Shown here piece by piece: positions 51,791-60,955 of a DNA stretch of 64,000 nt. This DNA is from Pelagibacterium lentulum (GTDB lineage Bacteria; Pseudomonadota; Alphaproteobacteria; Rhizobiales; Devosiaceae): assembly GCF_003992625.1 (NCBI RefSeq), contig NZ_RZMW01000037.1, positions 124,001-188,000 on the forward strand, read 5' to 3'. Position 1 is the first letter of the stretch. Each line of letters begins with the position of its first letter. A model generated the notes under the pieces. It was not told the origin of the DNA. It was given only the letters and a program-made list of their open reading frames with translations, and did no database searches. The translations under genes were made by a program, and so were the position numbers.

Positions 51791-53206
51791 ATCCGCAAAC
51801 AGGGCTTCAATCCGTAATTGCGCGATGCGCTCGACCTGCGCGCAAGCGGTCGTGAACTCCGTCTCCCGATCATTTTCGACACGGCGCTGGAAGGTCTCCA
51901 GAATCGAGGCCTTGGTATTGTCGCGGACGGCGATGATGAACGGGAAGCCGAATTTTTCGACATAGCGGTTGTTGAGGTCGGTGAAGGTTTCGCGTTCCGC
52001 GTCGGTCAGCGCATCGAGCCCGGCTGATGCCTGTTCGGCAGTGGATTCTGCGGTCAGGCGCTTGGCGGCAGCGAGTTTCCCGGCAAGGTCGGGGTGAGCC
52101 TTGAGAACGCCAAGCCGTTCATCGGGGCTCGCCAGGCGGAACTGGTTGCGCAGGGCGAAGTTGATGCCGGTCGGGTTGTCGTGGGCGGGGGCAAGTTCGG
52201 CCTCGAAAGCGCGCTGGGCAATGAAGGGGGAGTGCTCATAGACACCGCCGAACGTCGCCATGAAGGTCGATGCGTCCATTTGCGAGGGTGCCAGTTTCGG
52301 TGCCCGGTACGGGTGCTGGGTCGCCCAGTGACGCGCAATATCGATGCGGCGGGCAATCCAGACCTTATCGAATCCGGCGATGTAATCGAGGAATTTGCGC
52401 AGGCCCTCGAAACGGCCCGGTTGACCGACAAGCCGACAATGAAGGCCGATGGACATCATTTTGGGGCTGCCTTCTTCGCCTTCGCGATAAAGGCAATCGA
52501 AGCTGTCTTTCAAAAACTGGTAGAACTGTTCGCCATTGGCAAAGCCCGATGGTGTGACAAAGCGCATGTCATTTGCCGAAAGCGTATAGGGAATGATCAG
52601 TTGCGGCTTGGCGTTATGGGTGCGCCAATGGGGCAGGTCGTCGTCATAGGCATCCGAGACATAGGCAAAACCGCCTTCTTCGGAAACCAGATCGACAGTG
52701 TTGAGCGAAGAGCGGCCGGTGTACCAGCCAAGCGGGCGTGAACCGGTCACGACAGTATGGAGGCCGATCGCTTCTTTGATCTGGCGCGCTTCCTCGGCGC
52801 GCTCCATGTCCTTATGCTCAACCCATTTCAGTCCATGAGAGGCGATTTCCCAGTCTGCAGCCAGCATGGCTTCAACTTGCTCGGGGGCCCGCATCAGGGC
52901 CGTTGCAACGCCATAGACCGTTATCGGCAGATTGCGTTCCGTAAAGAGCTTGTGCAGACGCCAGAACCCGGCGCGGACGCCATATTCATACATGGATTCA
53001 ATGTTCCAGTGGCGCTGTCCCGGCCAGGGTGCCGCGCCGACAACATCGGCCAGAAAGGCTTCCGACGCGGCATCGCCATGCAGAATATTGTTTTCCCCGC
53101 CTTCCTCGTAATTGAGCACCAGTTGCACCGCAACATTGGCGCCGCCGGGCCAATTTGCATGGGGTGGGTTGGGGCCGTAACCGGAGAAATTGCGGGGATA
53201 GCGCAT
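51788..53206 (-). CDS. puuE: Allantoinase (PuuE) - OHCU decarboxylase (UraD) fusion
   Basis: A 472-residue bifunctional enzyme. Residues 1 to about 305 are PuuE, a metal-independent allantoinase of the polysaccharide-deacetylase fold (RYPRNFSGYGPNPPHANWPGGANVAVQ in order, ASHGLKWVEH, SIGLHCRLVGQPGR). Residues about 315-472 are UraD, with AHPDLAGKLAAAKRL and YVEKFGFPFIIAVR. UraD makes (S)-allantoin from OHCU and PuuE opens it to allantoate, so the fusion joins consecutive steps. AAGG lies 8 bases before the ATG at 53206; a GTG at 53215 is an alternative. Confidence 0.93.
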   Translation of the reverse strand: MRYPRNFSGYGPNPPHANWPGGANVAVQLVLNYEEGGENNILHGDAASEAFLADVVGAAPWPGQRHWNIESMYEYGVRAGFWRLHKLFTERNLPITVYGVATALMRAPEQVEAMLAADWEIASHGLKWVEHKDMERAEEARQIKEAIGLHTVVTGSRPLGWYTGRSSLNTVDLVSEEGGFAYVSDAYDDDLPHWRTHNAKPQLIIPYTLSANDMRFVTPSGFANGEQFYQFLKDSFDCLYREGEEGSPKMMSIGLHCRLVGQPGRFEGLRKFLDYIAGFDKVWIARRIDIARHWATQHPYRAPKLAPSQMDASTFMATFGGVYEHSPFIAQRAFEAELAPAHDNPTGINFALRNQFRLASPDERLGVLKAHPDLAGKLAAAKRLTAESTAEQASAGLDALTDAERETFTDLNNRYVEKFGFPFIIAVRDNTKASILETFQRRVENDRETEFTTACAQVERIAQLRIEALFAD

Positions 53207-53257
53207 GGAGGGCACCTTATTGGTCGAAAAGCAATGTCAGGCCATTGATACTAAAAA

Positions 53258-53275
53258 TTGGACCATGTGGTAAAA
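53258..53275. promoter_or_regulatory. RutR-like site in the divergent purine promoter region
   Basis: TGGACCATGTGGTAAA agrees with 12 of 14 fixed positions of TTGACCA-N2-TGGTCAA, and ACCA-TG-TGGT is a perfect inverted repeat (53262-53271). It lies 52 bases before the puuE-uraD start and about 80 bases before uraH, so it could control both directions. Confidence 0.6.
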
Positions 53276-53354
53276 TTTTTTGAAGGCTCCCCCTTTCATA
53301 TCGCAATTTTTGGGTTGATAGTTGATCGGTTTGATTTGGCAAAAAGGACTGGCA

Positions 53355-53711
53355 ATGAGCGGAGCAGGGCGGCTGACCACACACGTGCTCGATACGGCGA
53401 ACGGGCATCCGGCGCGCAATCTAACCATTGACCTGTTCCGCGTGCAGGATGGCGTTCTGAACCGGCTCAAATCCGTCAGGACCAATGCCGATGGCCGCTG
53501 TGATGGGCCGATGCTTGAGGAGGGCGATATGGGACTGGGCGCGTTCGAGCTGCATTTCCATGTGGGTGATTATTTCCGGGACCTCGATGGCACGCAGGCT
53601 GCCTTTCTCGATATCGTGCCGGTGCGGTTCGTCATTTCGGACCCGGACGCGCATTATCATGTGCCGCTTCTGGTTTCCCCGTTCGGCTATTCGACCTATC
53701 GCGGGAGCTGA
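53355..53711 (+). CDS. uraH: 5-hydroxyisourate hydrolase
   Basis: A 118-residue transthyretin-related protein that hydrolyses 5-hydroxyisourate to [20 protein letters not shown] is the N-terminal signature with the active-site histidine, FHVGDYF carries a second one, and it ends in the family tail YRGS. AAAGGA precedes the ATG at 53355. It leads the operon with xdhA, 4 bases downstream, and diverges from the UraD fusion that performs the next step. Confidence 0.94.
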   Translation: MSGAGRLTTHVLDTANGHPARNLTIDLFRVQDGVLNRLKSVRTNADGRCDGPMLEEGDMGLGAFELHFHVGDYFRDLDGTQAAFLDIVPVRFVISDPDAHYHVPLLVSPFGYSTYRGS

Positions 53712-53715
53712 GGCC

Positions 53716-55176
53716 TTGGCGACGCGCAACCTTATCCGCTTTTATCTCAACGAGCGCCTGATCGAATTGGACGATGTGGCGCCGGACCGCACGCTGCTCG
53801 ATTTTTTGCGGCTCGACCAGGTGTTGCGCGGCACCAAGGAAGGGTGCGCCGAGGGCGATTGCGGGGCCTGCACGGTTCTTGTGGGGCGGCTTGCCGGCGA
53901 AAGACTGGTTTATGAAGGCGTCAATGCCTGCATCCGGTTTGTCGGCTCACTCGATGGCTCTCATGTGGTGACGGTTGAGCATCTGAAAGGTCGCGATGGC
54001 GCTTTGCATCCGGTGCAGCAGGCGCTTGTCGATTATCACGGCAGCCAGTGCGGGTTCTGCACACCCGGATTCGTAATGAGCCTTTATGGGCTGTGGCTTG
54101 CCAATCCCAATCCGTCGGTTCCCGAGATCGAAATGGCTTTGCAGGGCAATCTGTGTCGTTGCACCGGCTATGCGCCAATTATTCGTGCGGCGGGCGCGAT
54201 TTCAAATTACGGCGCCGCGGCCGAGGATGCGCTCAATGAAGAACGCGAGACGATTATCGCCCGGCTCGAAGCGCTCAAGGATGGCGCGCGGGTGGATGTG
54301 ACCTCGGAGGCGGGGCGGTTCATTGTGCCAGCGGATGTCGATGACCTGGCGGCGGTGGTCAATGAGATGCCCGAAGCGCGGATCGTTGCCGGGGCGACCG
54401 ATGTGGGGCTTTGGGTCACAAAATTCATGCGCGAGATTTCGCCGGTGGTCTTTATTGGGCATCTCATGCGCGACGTCGATGTGGGTGCCGATGAGATAAC
54501 CTTTGGGGCAGGGGTAAGCTATACCGAAGCGTTTGAAGTGATCTGCGAAAAGCTGCCGCAATTGCGGGAATTGTTCGAGCGGATCGGTGGCGCGCAGGTG
54601 CGCAATATGGGGACGATTGGCGGCAATATTGCCAATGGTTCGCCCATCGGCGATACGCCGCCGCCGCTGATCGCGCTTGGGGCGGAGATCGTGTTGCGCA
54701 AAGGCAATGCACGCCGCGTGGTGGCGCTCGAGGATTTCTTCATCGACTATGGCAAGCAGGATCGGCTGCCGGGCGAATTTGTGGAAAGCGTGCGTGTGCC
54801 CTTGCCAAAGTCGGACGAGCTTTTTGCGGCCTACAAGGTCACGAAGCGGCGCGACGAGGACATCACGGCCGTTCTGGGCGCGTTCCGATTGACGGTTTTG
54901 GACGATGTGGTTGAGAAGGCTGTGATTGCCTATGGCGGCATGGCCGGGACGCCAAAGCGGGCGAAGGCCGTGGAACAAGCGCTTGTCGGTAAGGCGTGGT
55001 CACTGGAGACAGTCGAGGCGGCGCTCGCCGCGTTTGAGATGGACTATCAGCCTTTGACAGATTGGCGGGCATCGGCCGACTACCGGATGCTGGCGGCGAA
55101 GAATCTCTTGAAGCGCTTCTATTTTGAAATGAGCGGGCAGACCGATACCCGTATCATCCGGCATGAGGTGGCGTGA
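53716..55176 (+). CDS. xdhA: Xanthine dehydrogenase small subunit (2Fe-2S/FAD)
   Basis: A 486-residue subunit that takes electrons from the molybdenum subunit to NAD+. Iron-sulfur ligands are in GCAEGDCGACTVL and VNACIRF, then SQCGFCTPGF and GNLCRCTGYAPI. The FAD domain starts near residue 190, with GAGVSYTEAF and GGAQVRNMGTIGGNIANGSPIGD. The start is a TTG at 53716 with GGGAG 8 bases upstream; no ATG near the family start exists. The frame is open far upstream through uraH, which is not coding for this protein. It overlaps xdhB by TGATG. Confidence 0.93.
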   Translation: MATRNLIRFYLNERLIELDDVAPDRTLLDFLRLDQVLRGTKEGCAEGDCGACTVLVGRLAGERLVYEGVNACIRFVGSLDGSHVVTVEHLKGRDGALHPVQQALVDYHGSQCGFCTPGFVMSLYGLWLANPNPSVPEIEMALQGNLCRCTGYAPIIRAAGAISNYGAAAEDALNEERETIIARLEALKDGARVDVTSEAGRFIVPADVDDLAAVVNEMPEARIVAGATDVGLWVTKFMREISPVVFIGHLMRDVDVGADEITFGAGVSYTEAFEVICEKLPQLRELFERIGGAQVRNMGTIGGNIANGSPIGDTPPPLIALGAEIVLRKGNARRVVALEDFFIDYGKQDRLPGEFVESVRVPLPKSDELFAAYKVTKRRDEDITAVLGAFRLTVLDDVVEKAVIAYGGMAGTPKRAKAVEQALVGKAWSLETVEAALAAFEMDYQPLTDWRASADYRMLAAKNLLKRFYFEMSGQTDTRIIRHEVA

Positions 55177-57512
55177 TGACGGCGCTCGATACCAAGCCGA
55201 CGATCAAGGGCGGTGTGCATGTGCCGCAAAAGCACGATTCCGGTCATAAGCACGTTTCGGGGCGGGCCGAGTATATCGACGATATGATTGAGCCTGCCGG
55301 CACACTGCACGCCTATCTCGGCCTTTCCCAATGCGCCCATGGGGAAATCGAAACCATCGATCTCGATGCGGTGCGCGCGGCGACAGGCGTGGTGGGCGTG
55401 CTGACGGCAACTGATATTCCCGGCCACAACGATGTCAGTCCGACAGGCAAGCATGACGAACCGATTTTTGCGGAAAAGCTCGTGCAATTCTGGGGACAGC
55501 CGGTTTTTGCCGTGATCGCGGAAACGCGCGAGGCGGCGCGGCGCGCGGCCCACAAGGCGAAAATCACCTATAAGCCGTTCGACCATCTGGGCGACGTGGC
55601 CGCAGCGCGGGCAGCGGGTGGCGCAGTCGTGACCGAAGGCATGAAGCTGGAGCGGGGCGATGTCGCGGCAGGTCTTGCCAATGCGAAGCGACGGCTAAAA
55701 GGCTCGGTAACAATTGGCGGGCAAGATCATTTTTATCTCGAAGGCCATATCGCCATGGCCATGCCCGGTGAAGACGACGAGGTTACGATCCATTCTTCGA
55801 CCCAGCACCCGAGCGAGGTTCAGCACATGGTTGGCCATGCGCTTGGCGTGCCGTCCAACGCCGTCAATGTCATCATCCGGCGCATGGGCGGCGGGTTCGG
55901 CGGCAAGGAAACGCAGGGTAATCTCTTTGCTGCGGTGGCGGCGATTGCGGCCAAGAAATACAATCGTACGGTCAAGATCCGTCCTGACCGCGACGATGAT
56001 ATGATCGCCACCGGCAAGCGCCATGATTTCGTTGTCGATTACGAGGTCGGGTTTGACGATGACGGGCGGATTGAGGCGGTCGATGCGGTCTATGCGGCGC
56101 GATGCGGGTTTTCGTCCGACCTGTCCGGGCCGGTGACCGACCGCGCGCTTTTTCATGCGGACAATGCCTATTACTATCCGGCGGTGCGGTTGAAATCGGA
56201 ACCTCTGAAAACCAATACGGTTTCCAATACAGCCTTTCGCGGGTTTGGCGGGCCGCAGGGCATGGTGGGCTGCGAGCGCTGGATAGAAGAAATCGCCTAT
56301 GCGCTAGGCAAGGACCCGCTGGAGATCCGCAAGGCCAATTTTTACGGCACCGATAAGCGCAATGTCACGCCCTATCATCAGGTGGTCGAGGACAATATCG
56401 TTGGCCGGGTGGTCGAGCAGCTGGAGGTCGAGGCCGAGTATCAAAAACGCCGGGCCGCGATTATCGATTTCAACAAGACTTCGCCGGTGCTCAAGCGCGG
56501 CATAGCCCTCACGCCGGTCAAGTTCGGCATCAGTTTCACGCTGACGGCTTATAATCAGGCTGGCGCGCTGGTGCATATCTATCGTGACGGTTCGATCCAT
56601 CTCAATCACGGCGGCACCGAGATGGGGCAGGGGCTTTATATCAAGGTGGCACAGGTTCTGGCCGACGCGTTTCAGGTCGATCTCGACAAGGTCAAGATTA
56701 CCGCGACCACGACAGGGAAAGTGCCCAATACATCTGCTACGGCGGCCTCGTCCGGTTCGGACTTGAACGGCATGGCCGCGGCCAATGCCGCGTCCCAGAT
56801 CAAAGCGCGGCTGGTTGCTTTTGCTGCGGAAAAATACAGTGTGCCCGAGGACGCCGTGGTGTTCGAGCCCAATTGCATTCTTGTGGGCAACCAGCGGTTC
56901 GATTGGGCCGATTTCATCGATCAGGCCTATCTTGGGCGCGTGCAGCTCTCGGCTGCGGGGTTCTACAAAACGCCTGACATTCACTGGGATCGCGCGGCTG
57001 GCAAAGGCAAGCCCTTCTTTTATTTCGCCTATGGGGCGGCGTGTTCTGAAGTGGTGATCGATACGCTAACGGGCGAATATATGGTCGAGCGGGTCGATAT
57101 CGTTCACGATGTGGGTAAATCGCTCAACCCGGCCATCGATTTGGGGCAGGTCGAAGGCGGCTTTATTCAGGGCATGGGATGGCTGACCACGGAAGAATTG
57201 TGGTGGGACGACAAGGGGCAATTGCGTACCCATGCGCCCTCGACCTACAAGATCCCGCTTGCCTCGGACGTGCCGAAAATCTTCAATGTCAAACTTGCCG
57301 ATTGGTCGGCCAACAAAGCTCCGACGATCCGGCGATCCAAAGCGGTGGGCGAACCCCCTTTCATGCTGGCAATATCGGTTCTGGAAGCGCTTTCCATGGC
57401 GGCAGCCAGTGTGGCCGACTACAAGATCGCGCCACGGCTTGATGCACCTGCAACGCCTGAGCGCGTGCTGATGACGGTGGAGCGACTCAAGCGGGAGGCT
57501 GCAAGTCAATGA
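55176..57512 (+). CDS. xdhB: Xanthine dehydrogenase molybdenum subunit
   Basis: A 778-residue molybdopterin subunit that hydroxylates hypoxanthine and xanthine to urate. Landmarks are GQDHFYLEGHIAMAMPGEDD, MGGGFGGKETQG, FRGFGGPQGM and the catalytic glutamate E726 in AVGEPPFML. The length is normal. It overlaps xdhA at TGATG and xdhC at ATGA, so the three are translationally coupled. Confidence 0.95.
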   Translation: MTALDTKPTIKGGVHVPQKHDSGHKHVSGRAEYIDDMIEPAGTLHAYLGLSQCAHGEIETIDLDAVRAATGVVGVLTATDIPGHNDVSPTGKHDEPIFAEKLVQFWGQPVFAVIAETREAARRAAHKAKITYKPFDHLGDVAAARAAGGAVVTEGMKLERGDVAAGLANAKRRLKGSVTIGGQDHFYLEGHIAMAMPGEDDEVTIHSSTQHPSEVQHMVGHALGVPSNAVNVIIRRMGGGFGGKETQGNLFAAVAAIAAKKYNRTVKIRPDRDDDMIATGKRHDFVVDYEVGFDDDGRIEAVDAVYAARCGFSSDLSGPVTDRALFHADNAYYYPAVRLKSEPLKTNTVSNTAFRGFGGPQGMVGCERWIEEIAYALGKDPLEIRKANFYGTDKRNVTPYHQVVEDNIVGRVVEQLEVEAEYQKRRAAIIDFNKTSPVLKRGIALTPVKFGISFTLTAYNQAGALVHIYRDGSIHLNHGGTEMGQGLYIKVAQVLADAFQVDLDKVKITATTTGKVPNTSATAASSGSDLNGMAAANAASQIKARLVAFAAEKYSVPEDAVVFEPNCILVGNQRFDWADFIDQAYLGRVQLSAAGFYKTPDIHWDRAAGKGKPFFYFAYGAACSEVVIDTLTGEYMVERVDIVHDVGKSLNPAIDLGQVEGGFIQGMGWLTTEELWWDDKGQLRTHAPSTYKIPLASDVPKIFNVKLADWSANKAPTIRRSKAVGEPPFMLAISVLEALSMAAASVADYKIAPRLDAPATPERVLMTVERLKREAASQ

Positions 57513-58330
57513 GCGTCACTCCACAGCAATTGCGCGATTTCCTCAATGCTTATGAGGAAGCGGTTGCTGTCGAGGTGACAGAAGTGAAGGGGTCGACGCC
57601 GCGCGAGGCTGGTGCCTGGATGGTGGTGGCGGCCGACAAGACCATAGGCACGATTGGTGGCGGCCAGCTTGAATTTCGCGCCATCGACCGCGCGCGCGCG
57701 ATGCTGGGGCAAAAGGAACAGGTGGCGGCGCTCGATATTCCGCTTGGGCCGGAAATCGGGCAATGCTGCGGCGGCATGGTTTCGATTGCGCTGACGTTGA
57801 TCGATGCGGAACGTGCGCAAATGCTTCGGGTGAAGGCGGAACGCGAATATATGGCACGTACCCATGTCTATGTGTTTGGCGCCGGGCATGTGGGCAATGC
57901 GCTGGGGCAGGCACTTGCACATTTGCCGCTGCGCACATTGCTTGCGGATAACCGCGCCGAGGAGATTGCCAAGGTGCCGCCGGGCGTGGAAAAGGCGCAT
58001 GTTGCGGTGCAGGAGGGACTGGTGCGCGATGCGCCGGTGGGCTCGGCTTTTGTGGTGATGACCCACGACCACGGGCTCGACTTCCTGATTGCAGCGGAAG
58101 CGTTGAGCCGGGGCGATGCGGCCTATGTCGGCATGATCGGCTCAAAAACCAAACGGGCAACCTTCAAGAGCTGGCTCACCGATATGGGTTTTGATGCACG
58201 GTTGATCGATAAACTCGTGCTGCCCATCGGCGGGGCGGATGTGAAAGACAAGAGACCCGAGATCATTGCAGCATTGACCGCTGCCGAAATCGTACGGGCG
58301 ATCGATGGGTTTGGGACAAAACACAAATGA
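57509..58330 (+). CDS. xdhC: Xanthine dehydrogenase accessory protein XdhC
   Basis: A 273-residue chaperone that binds molybdenum cofactor and inserts it into XdhB. The N-terminal part has VKGSTPREAGAWM and TIGGGQLEFRAI, and the C-terminal Rossmann part has HVYVFGAGHVGNALGQAL and YVGMIGSKTKRATF. It overlaps xdhB and puuD by 4 bases each. Confidence 0.94.
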   Translation: MSVTPQQLRDFLNAYEEAVAVEVTEVKGSTPREAGAWMVVAADKTIGTIGGGQLEFRAIDRARAMLGQKEQVAALDIPLGPEIGQCCGGMVSIALTLIDAERAQMLRVKAEREYMARTHVYVFGAGHVGNALGQALAHLPLRTLLADNRAEEIAKVPPGVEKAHVAVQEGLVRDAPVGSAFVVMTHDHGLDFLIAAEALSRGDAAYVGMIGSKTKRATFKSWLTDMGFDARLIDKLVLPIGGADVKDKRPEIIAALTAAEIVRAIDGFGTKHK

Positions 58331-59556
58331 CCGATTTTACGATTTTCTGGGAATGGCTGAGTTTTGTCGTGCGCTGGACGCATGTGATCGTCGGGATCGC
58401 CTGGATCGGATCGTCATTTTATTTCATTGCGCTGGATCTGGGGCTGCGCAAGCACGGGAACTTGCCCAACGGCGTTCTGGGCGAAGAGTGGCAGGTCCAT
58501 GGGGGCGGCTTTTATCATATCCAGAAATACATGGTAGCGCCGCCCAACCTTCCCGAGCATCTGGTGTGGTTCAAATGGGAAAGCTACATGACCTGGCTGA
58601 CCGGCTTTGCCATGCTGGCTATTGTTTATTATGCCGGGGCGGACCTGTTCCTGATCGACCGCACCGTGATGGACCTGCCGGTCTGGGGCGCAATCGGGCT
58701 TTCGATGGCATCTCTGGCGGTCGGCTGGGTGCTTTACGATCTTTTGTGCCGCTCCCCGCTCGGCAAAAGCCAGAACGGGCTGATGGTGGTTCTGTTTTTC
58801 ATTCTGGTTGCCATGGGCTGGGCCTATCTGCAGGTCTTTTCGGGACGGGCAGCGTTCCTGCATATGGGCGCGTTTACAGCCACCATCATGTCGGCCAACG
58901 TCTTTTTCATCATCATTCCCAACCAGAAGAAAATCGTCGCATCGATGAAGGCGGGGGAAACGCCGGACCCTGCGCTTGGCGCGCAATCGAAACAGCGTTC
59001 GGTGCATAACAATTACCTTACGCTGCCAGTTCTGTTCTTCATGCTGTCGGGCCATTACCCGCTGGCCTATGCAACCGAATATAGCTGGATCATTGCCGGG
59101 CTGATTTTCCTGATCGGGGTTCTGATCCGGCATTTCTTCAATACGATGCACGCGACGGGGCGAAAGGAATACTGGACCTGGGCGGCGGCGACGATCCTAT
59201 TCATCGTCATCATGTGGCTTTCGACAAGCCCGCGGATCGGCGGTGAACCGCAAGGCCCGAGTGAAGCGGCGCTGCGCTTTATGGCGGACGATCACTTCGT
59301 TGCCGTTTCCAATGCCGTTCAGGGGCGCTGTGCCATGTGTCACGCGGCCGAACCGTTCTGGGAGGGGGTGCATATGGCGCCCAAACATGTGCGTCTGGAA
59401 ACGCCCGAAGAGATCGCAGCACACGCGCGCGAGATCTATATCCAATCGGGGCGTACTCATGCCATGCCACCGGGCAATGTTTCGCTGATGACCCAGGAAG
59501 AACGCGATCTTATCGTTTTCTGGTATCAGAGCGTGACCGGGGAGCGCAGCCTATGA
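58327..59556 (+). CDS. puuD: Urate hydroxylase PuuD with C-terminal cytochrome c
   Basis: A 409-residue inner-membrane urate oxidase that converts urate to 5-hydroxyisourate. About eight hydrophobic segments fill residues 1-305, with the conserved WTHVIVGIAWIGSSFYFIALD. A periplasmic cytochrome c domain follows with C335, C338 and H339 (CAMCH) and a methionine in HAMPPGN as likely axial ligand. It thus passes urate electrons to the respiratory chain rather than to oxygen directly. It overlaps xdhC and guaD by 4 bases each. Confidence 0.94.
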   Translation: MTDFTIFWEWLSFVVRWTHVIVGIAWIGSSFYFIALDLGLRKHGNLPNGVLGEEWQVHGGGFYHIQKYMVAPPNLPEHLVWFKWESYMTWLTGFAMLAIVYYAGADLFLIDRTVMDLPVWGAIGLSMASLAVGWVLYDLLCRSPLGKSQNGLMVVLFFILVAMGWAYLQVFSGRAAFLHMGAFTATIMSANVFFIIIPNQKKIVASMKAGETPDPALGAQSKQRSVHNNYLTLPVLFFMLSGHYPLAYATEYSWIIAGLIFLIGVLIRHFFNTMHATGRKEYWTWAAATILFIVIMWLSTSPRIGGEPQGPSEAALRFMADDHFVAVSNAVQGRCAMCHAAEPFWEGVHMAPKHVRLETPEEIAAHAREIYIQSGRTHAMPPGNVSLMTQEERDLIVFWYQSVTGERSL

Positions 59557-60857
59557 GCGGGACAATCCTGCGCGGGCGGGTATTGACCTTTGTGGCCGAG
59601 CCGCAGGGCGCGGAGGATCATGACGCCTATCGCTATATCGAAGATGGCGCGGTGGTGATCGATGGGGGCAAGATCATTGCCGTGGGGGAATGGTCCGAGG
59701 CGCTCAAGCTGGCTGCGCCCAAGGCGGAAGTAATCGACCACAAGGGTAAACTGATCCTGCCCGGCTTCATCGATACCCATATTCATTATCCGCAGATGCA
59801 GGTTGTGGGGTCTTATGCCAAGGACCTGCTCGAATGGCTCAATACCTATACGTTCATTGAAGAACAGCGCTTTGGCGATGAGGCTCATGCCGCGCGGATT
59901 GCATCATTGTTTTTCGACGAACTGGTCCGTTATGGCACGACGACGGCAGCAGCCTATTGCACAGTGCATCCGCAATCGGCCGAGGCGTTTTTCGCGGAAG
60001 CGGAAAAGCGCAATATGCGGATGATTGCCGGCAAGGTGATGATGGATCGCAATGCGCCCGAAGCCCTGTGCGATACCCCGCAACGCGGGTATGACGATAC
60101 AAAACGCCTGATGGAAAAATGGGATGGGCGTGGGCGACTGCACTATGCCATCACGCCGCGCTTTGCGCTGACATCGACCCATGAGCAGATGGAAATGTGT
60201 CAGGATCTCGCACGGGAATTTCCCGACGCTTATATCCAGACCCATGTGAATGAAAGCCTTGGCGAGATTGCCTTTGCCAAGGAGCTTTATCCAAACCTGC
60301 CCGATTATGTCGGTATTTACGAGCATTACGGGCTGCTGGGTCCGAAAACGCTACTGGGCCATTGCATCCACATGACAGACCGGGAAATAGAGGCAATGTC
60401 AGAGACAGGCGCGGTGGCAGTGTTTTGTCCAACATCAAACCTTTTCATCGGTTCGGGGCTGTTCGATCGTCAGCGGATGATTGAAGGCAATGTACGTATC
60501 GGCGTGGCGACCGATATCGGCGGGGGCACAAGCTATTCCATGCTCCGAACGCTCGATGAAGGCTATAAGGTTCTGCAGCTCAAAGGGCAGCGGCTTTCGC
60601 CGATTGAGAGCTTTTACATGATGACACTGGGCAATGCCCGCGCGCTATGTCTTGAGCACAAGATTGGATCGCTTGAAGTGGGCGCCGACGCTGATATCGT
60701 GGTGCTGGACGCCAAAGCGGTGCCGCATATGGCGCTCAAGATGGAGCAGGTGGAAACATTGAGCGAGGAATTGTTTCTGCTGCAGACCTGTGGCGATGAC
60801 CGGGTGGTCGTCCAAACCTATATCGCGGGCGCGGCGGCCAAGATGAAGGCAGCGTAG
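59553..60857 (+). CDS. guaD: Guanine deaminase
   Basis: A 434-residue zinc amidohydrolase that turns guanine into xanthine. Metal ligands are in FIDTHIHYPQ, THVNES and GHCIHM, with the aspartate in VATDIGGGTSYSM; PTSNLFIGSGLF is the substrate loop. The ATG overlaps the puuD stop. The frame is open upstream into puuD but lacks homology there. It ends the uraH-xdhABC-puuD-guaD operon. Its TAG stop begins a degenerate RIME-like hairpin. Confidence 0.94.
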   Translation: MSGTILRGRVLTFVAEPQGAEDHDAYRYIEDGAVVIDGGKIIAVGEWSEALKLAAPKAEVIDHKGKLILPGFIDTHIHYPQMQVVGSYAKDLLEWLNTYTFIEEQRFGDEAHAARIASLFFDELVRYGTTTAAAYCTVHPQSAEAFFAEAEKRNMRMIAGKVMMDRNAPEALCDTPQRGYDDTKRLMEKWDGRGRLHYAITPRFALTSTHEQMEMCQDLAREFPDAYIQTHVNESLGEIAFAKELYPNLPDYVGIYEHYGLLGPKTLLGHCIHMTDREIEAMSETGAVAVFCPTSNLFIGSGLFDRQRMIEGNVRIGVATDIGGGTSYSMLRTLDEGYKVLQLKGQRLSPIESFYMMTLGNARALCLEHKIGSLEVGADADIVVLDAKAVPHMALKMEQVETLSEELFLLQTCGDDRVVVQTYIAGAAAKMKAA

Positions 60858-60894
60858 AGCCCATTCCATATCGTGGAACGCTTTTGCGATATGG
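60855..60894. repeat. Degenerate RIME-like hairpin after guaD
   Basis: It starts TAGAGC at the guaD stop codon, and CCATATCG (60866-60873) pairs with CGATATGG (60887-60894). The loop TGGAACGCTTTTG resembles the GGAAACGG-TTT-CG stretch of copies 1 and 3. The CGCGACAAAACAAA middle is missing, so it is at most a partial copy. Confidence 0.45.
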
Positions 60895-60955
60895 CTTGGC
60901 AGCGCGGCGTTGAGAAGCTACCCCAAGGATCAAAGAGTATTTTGAGGGCAGGTAC

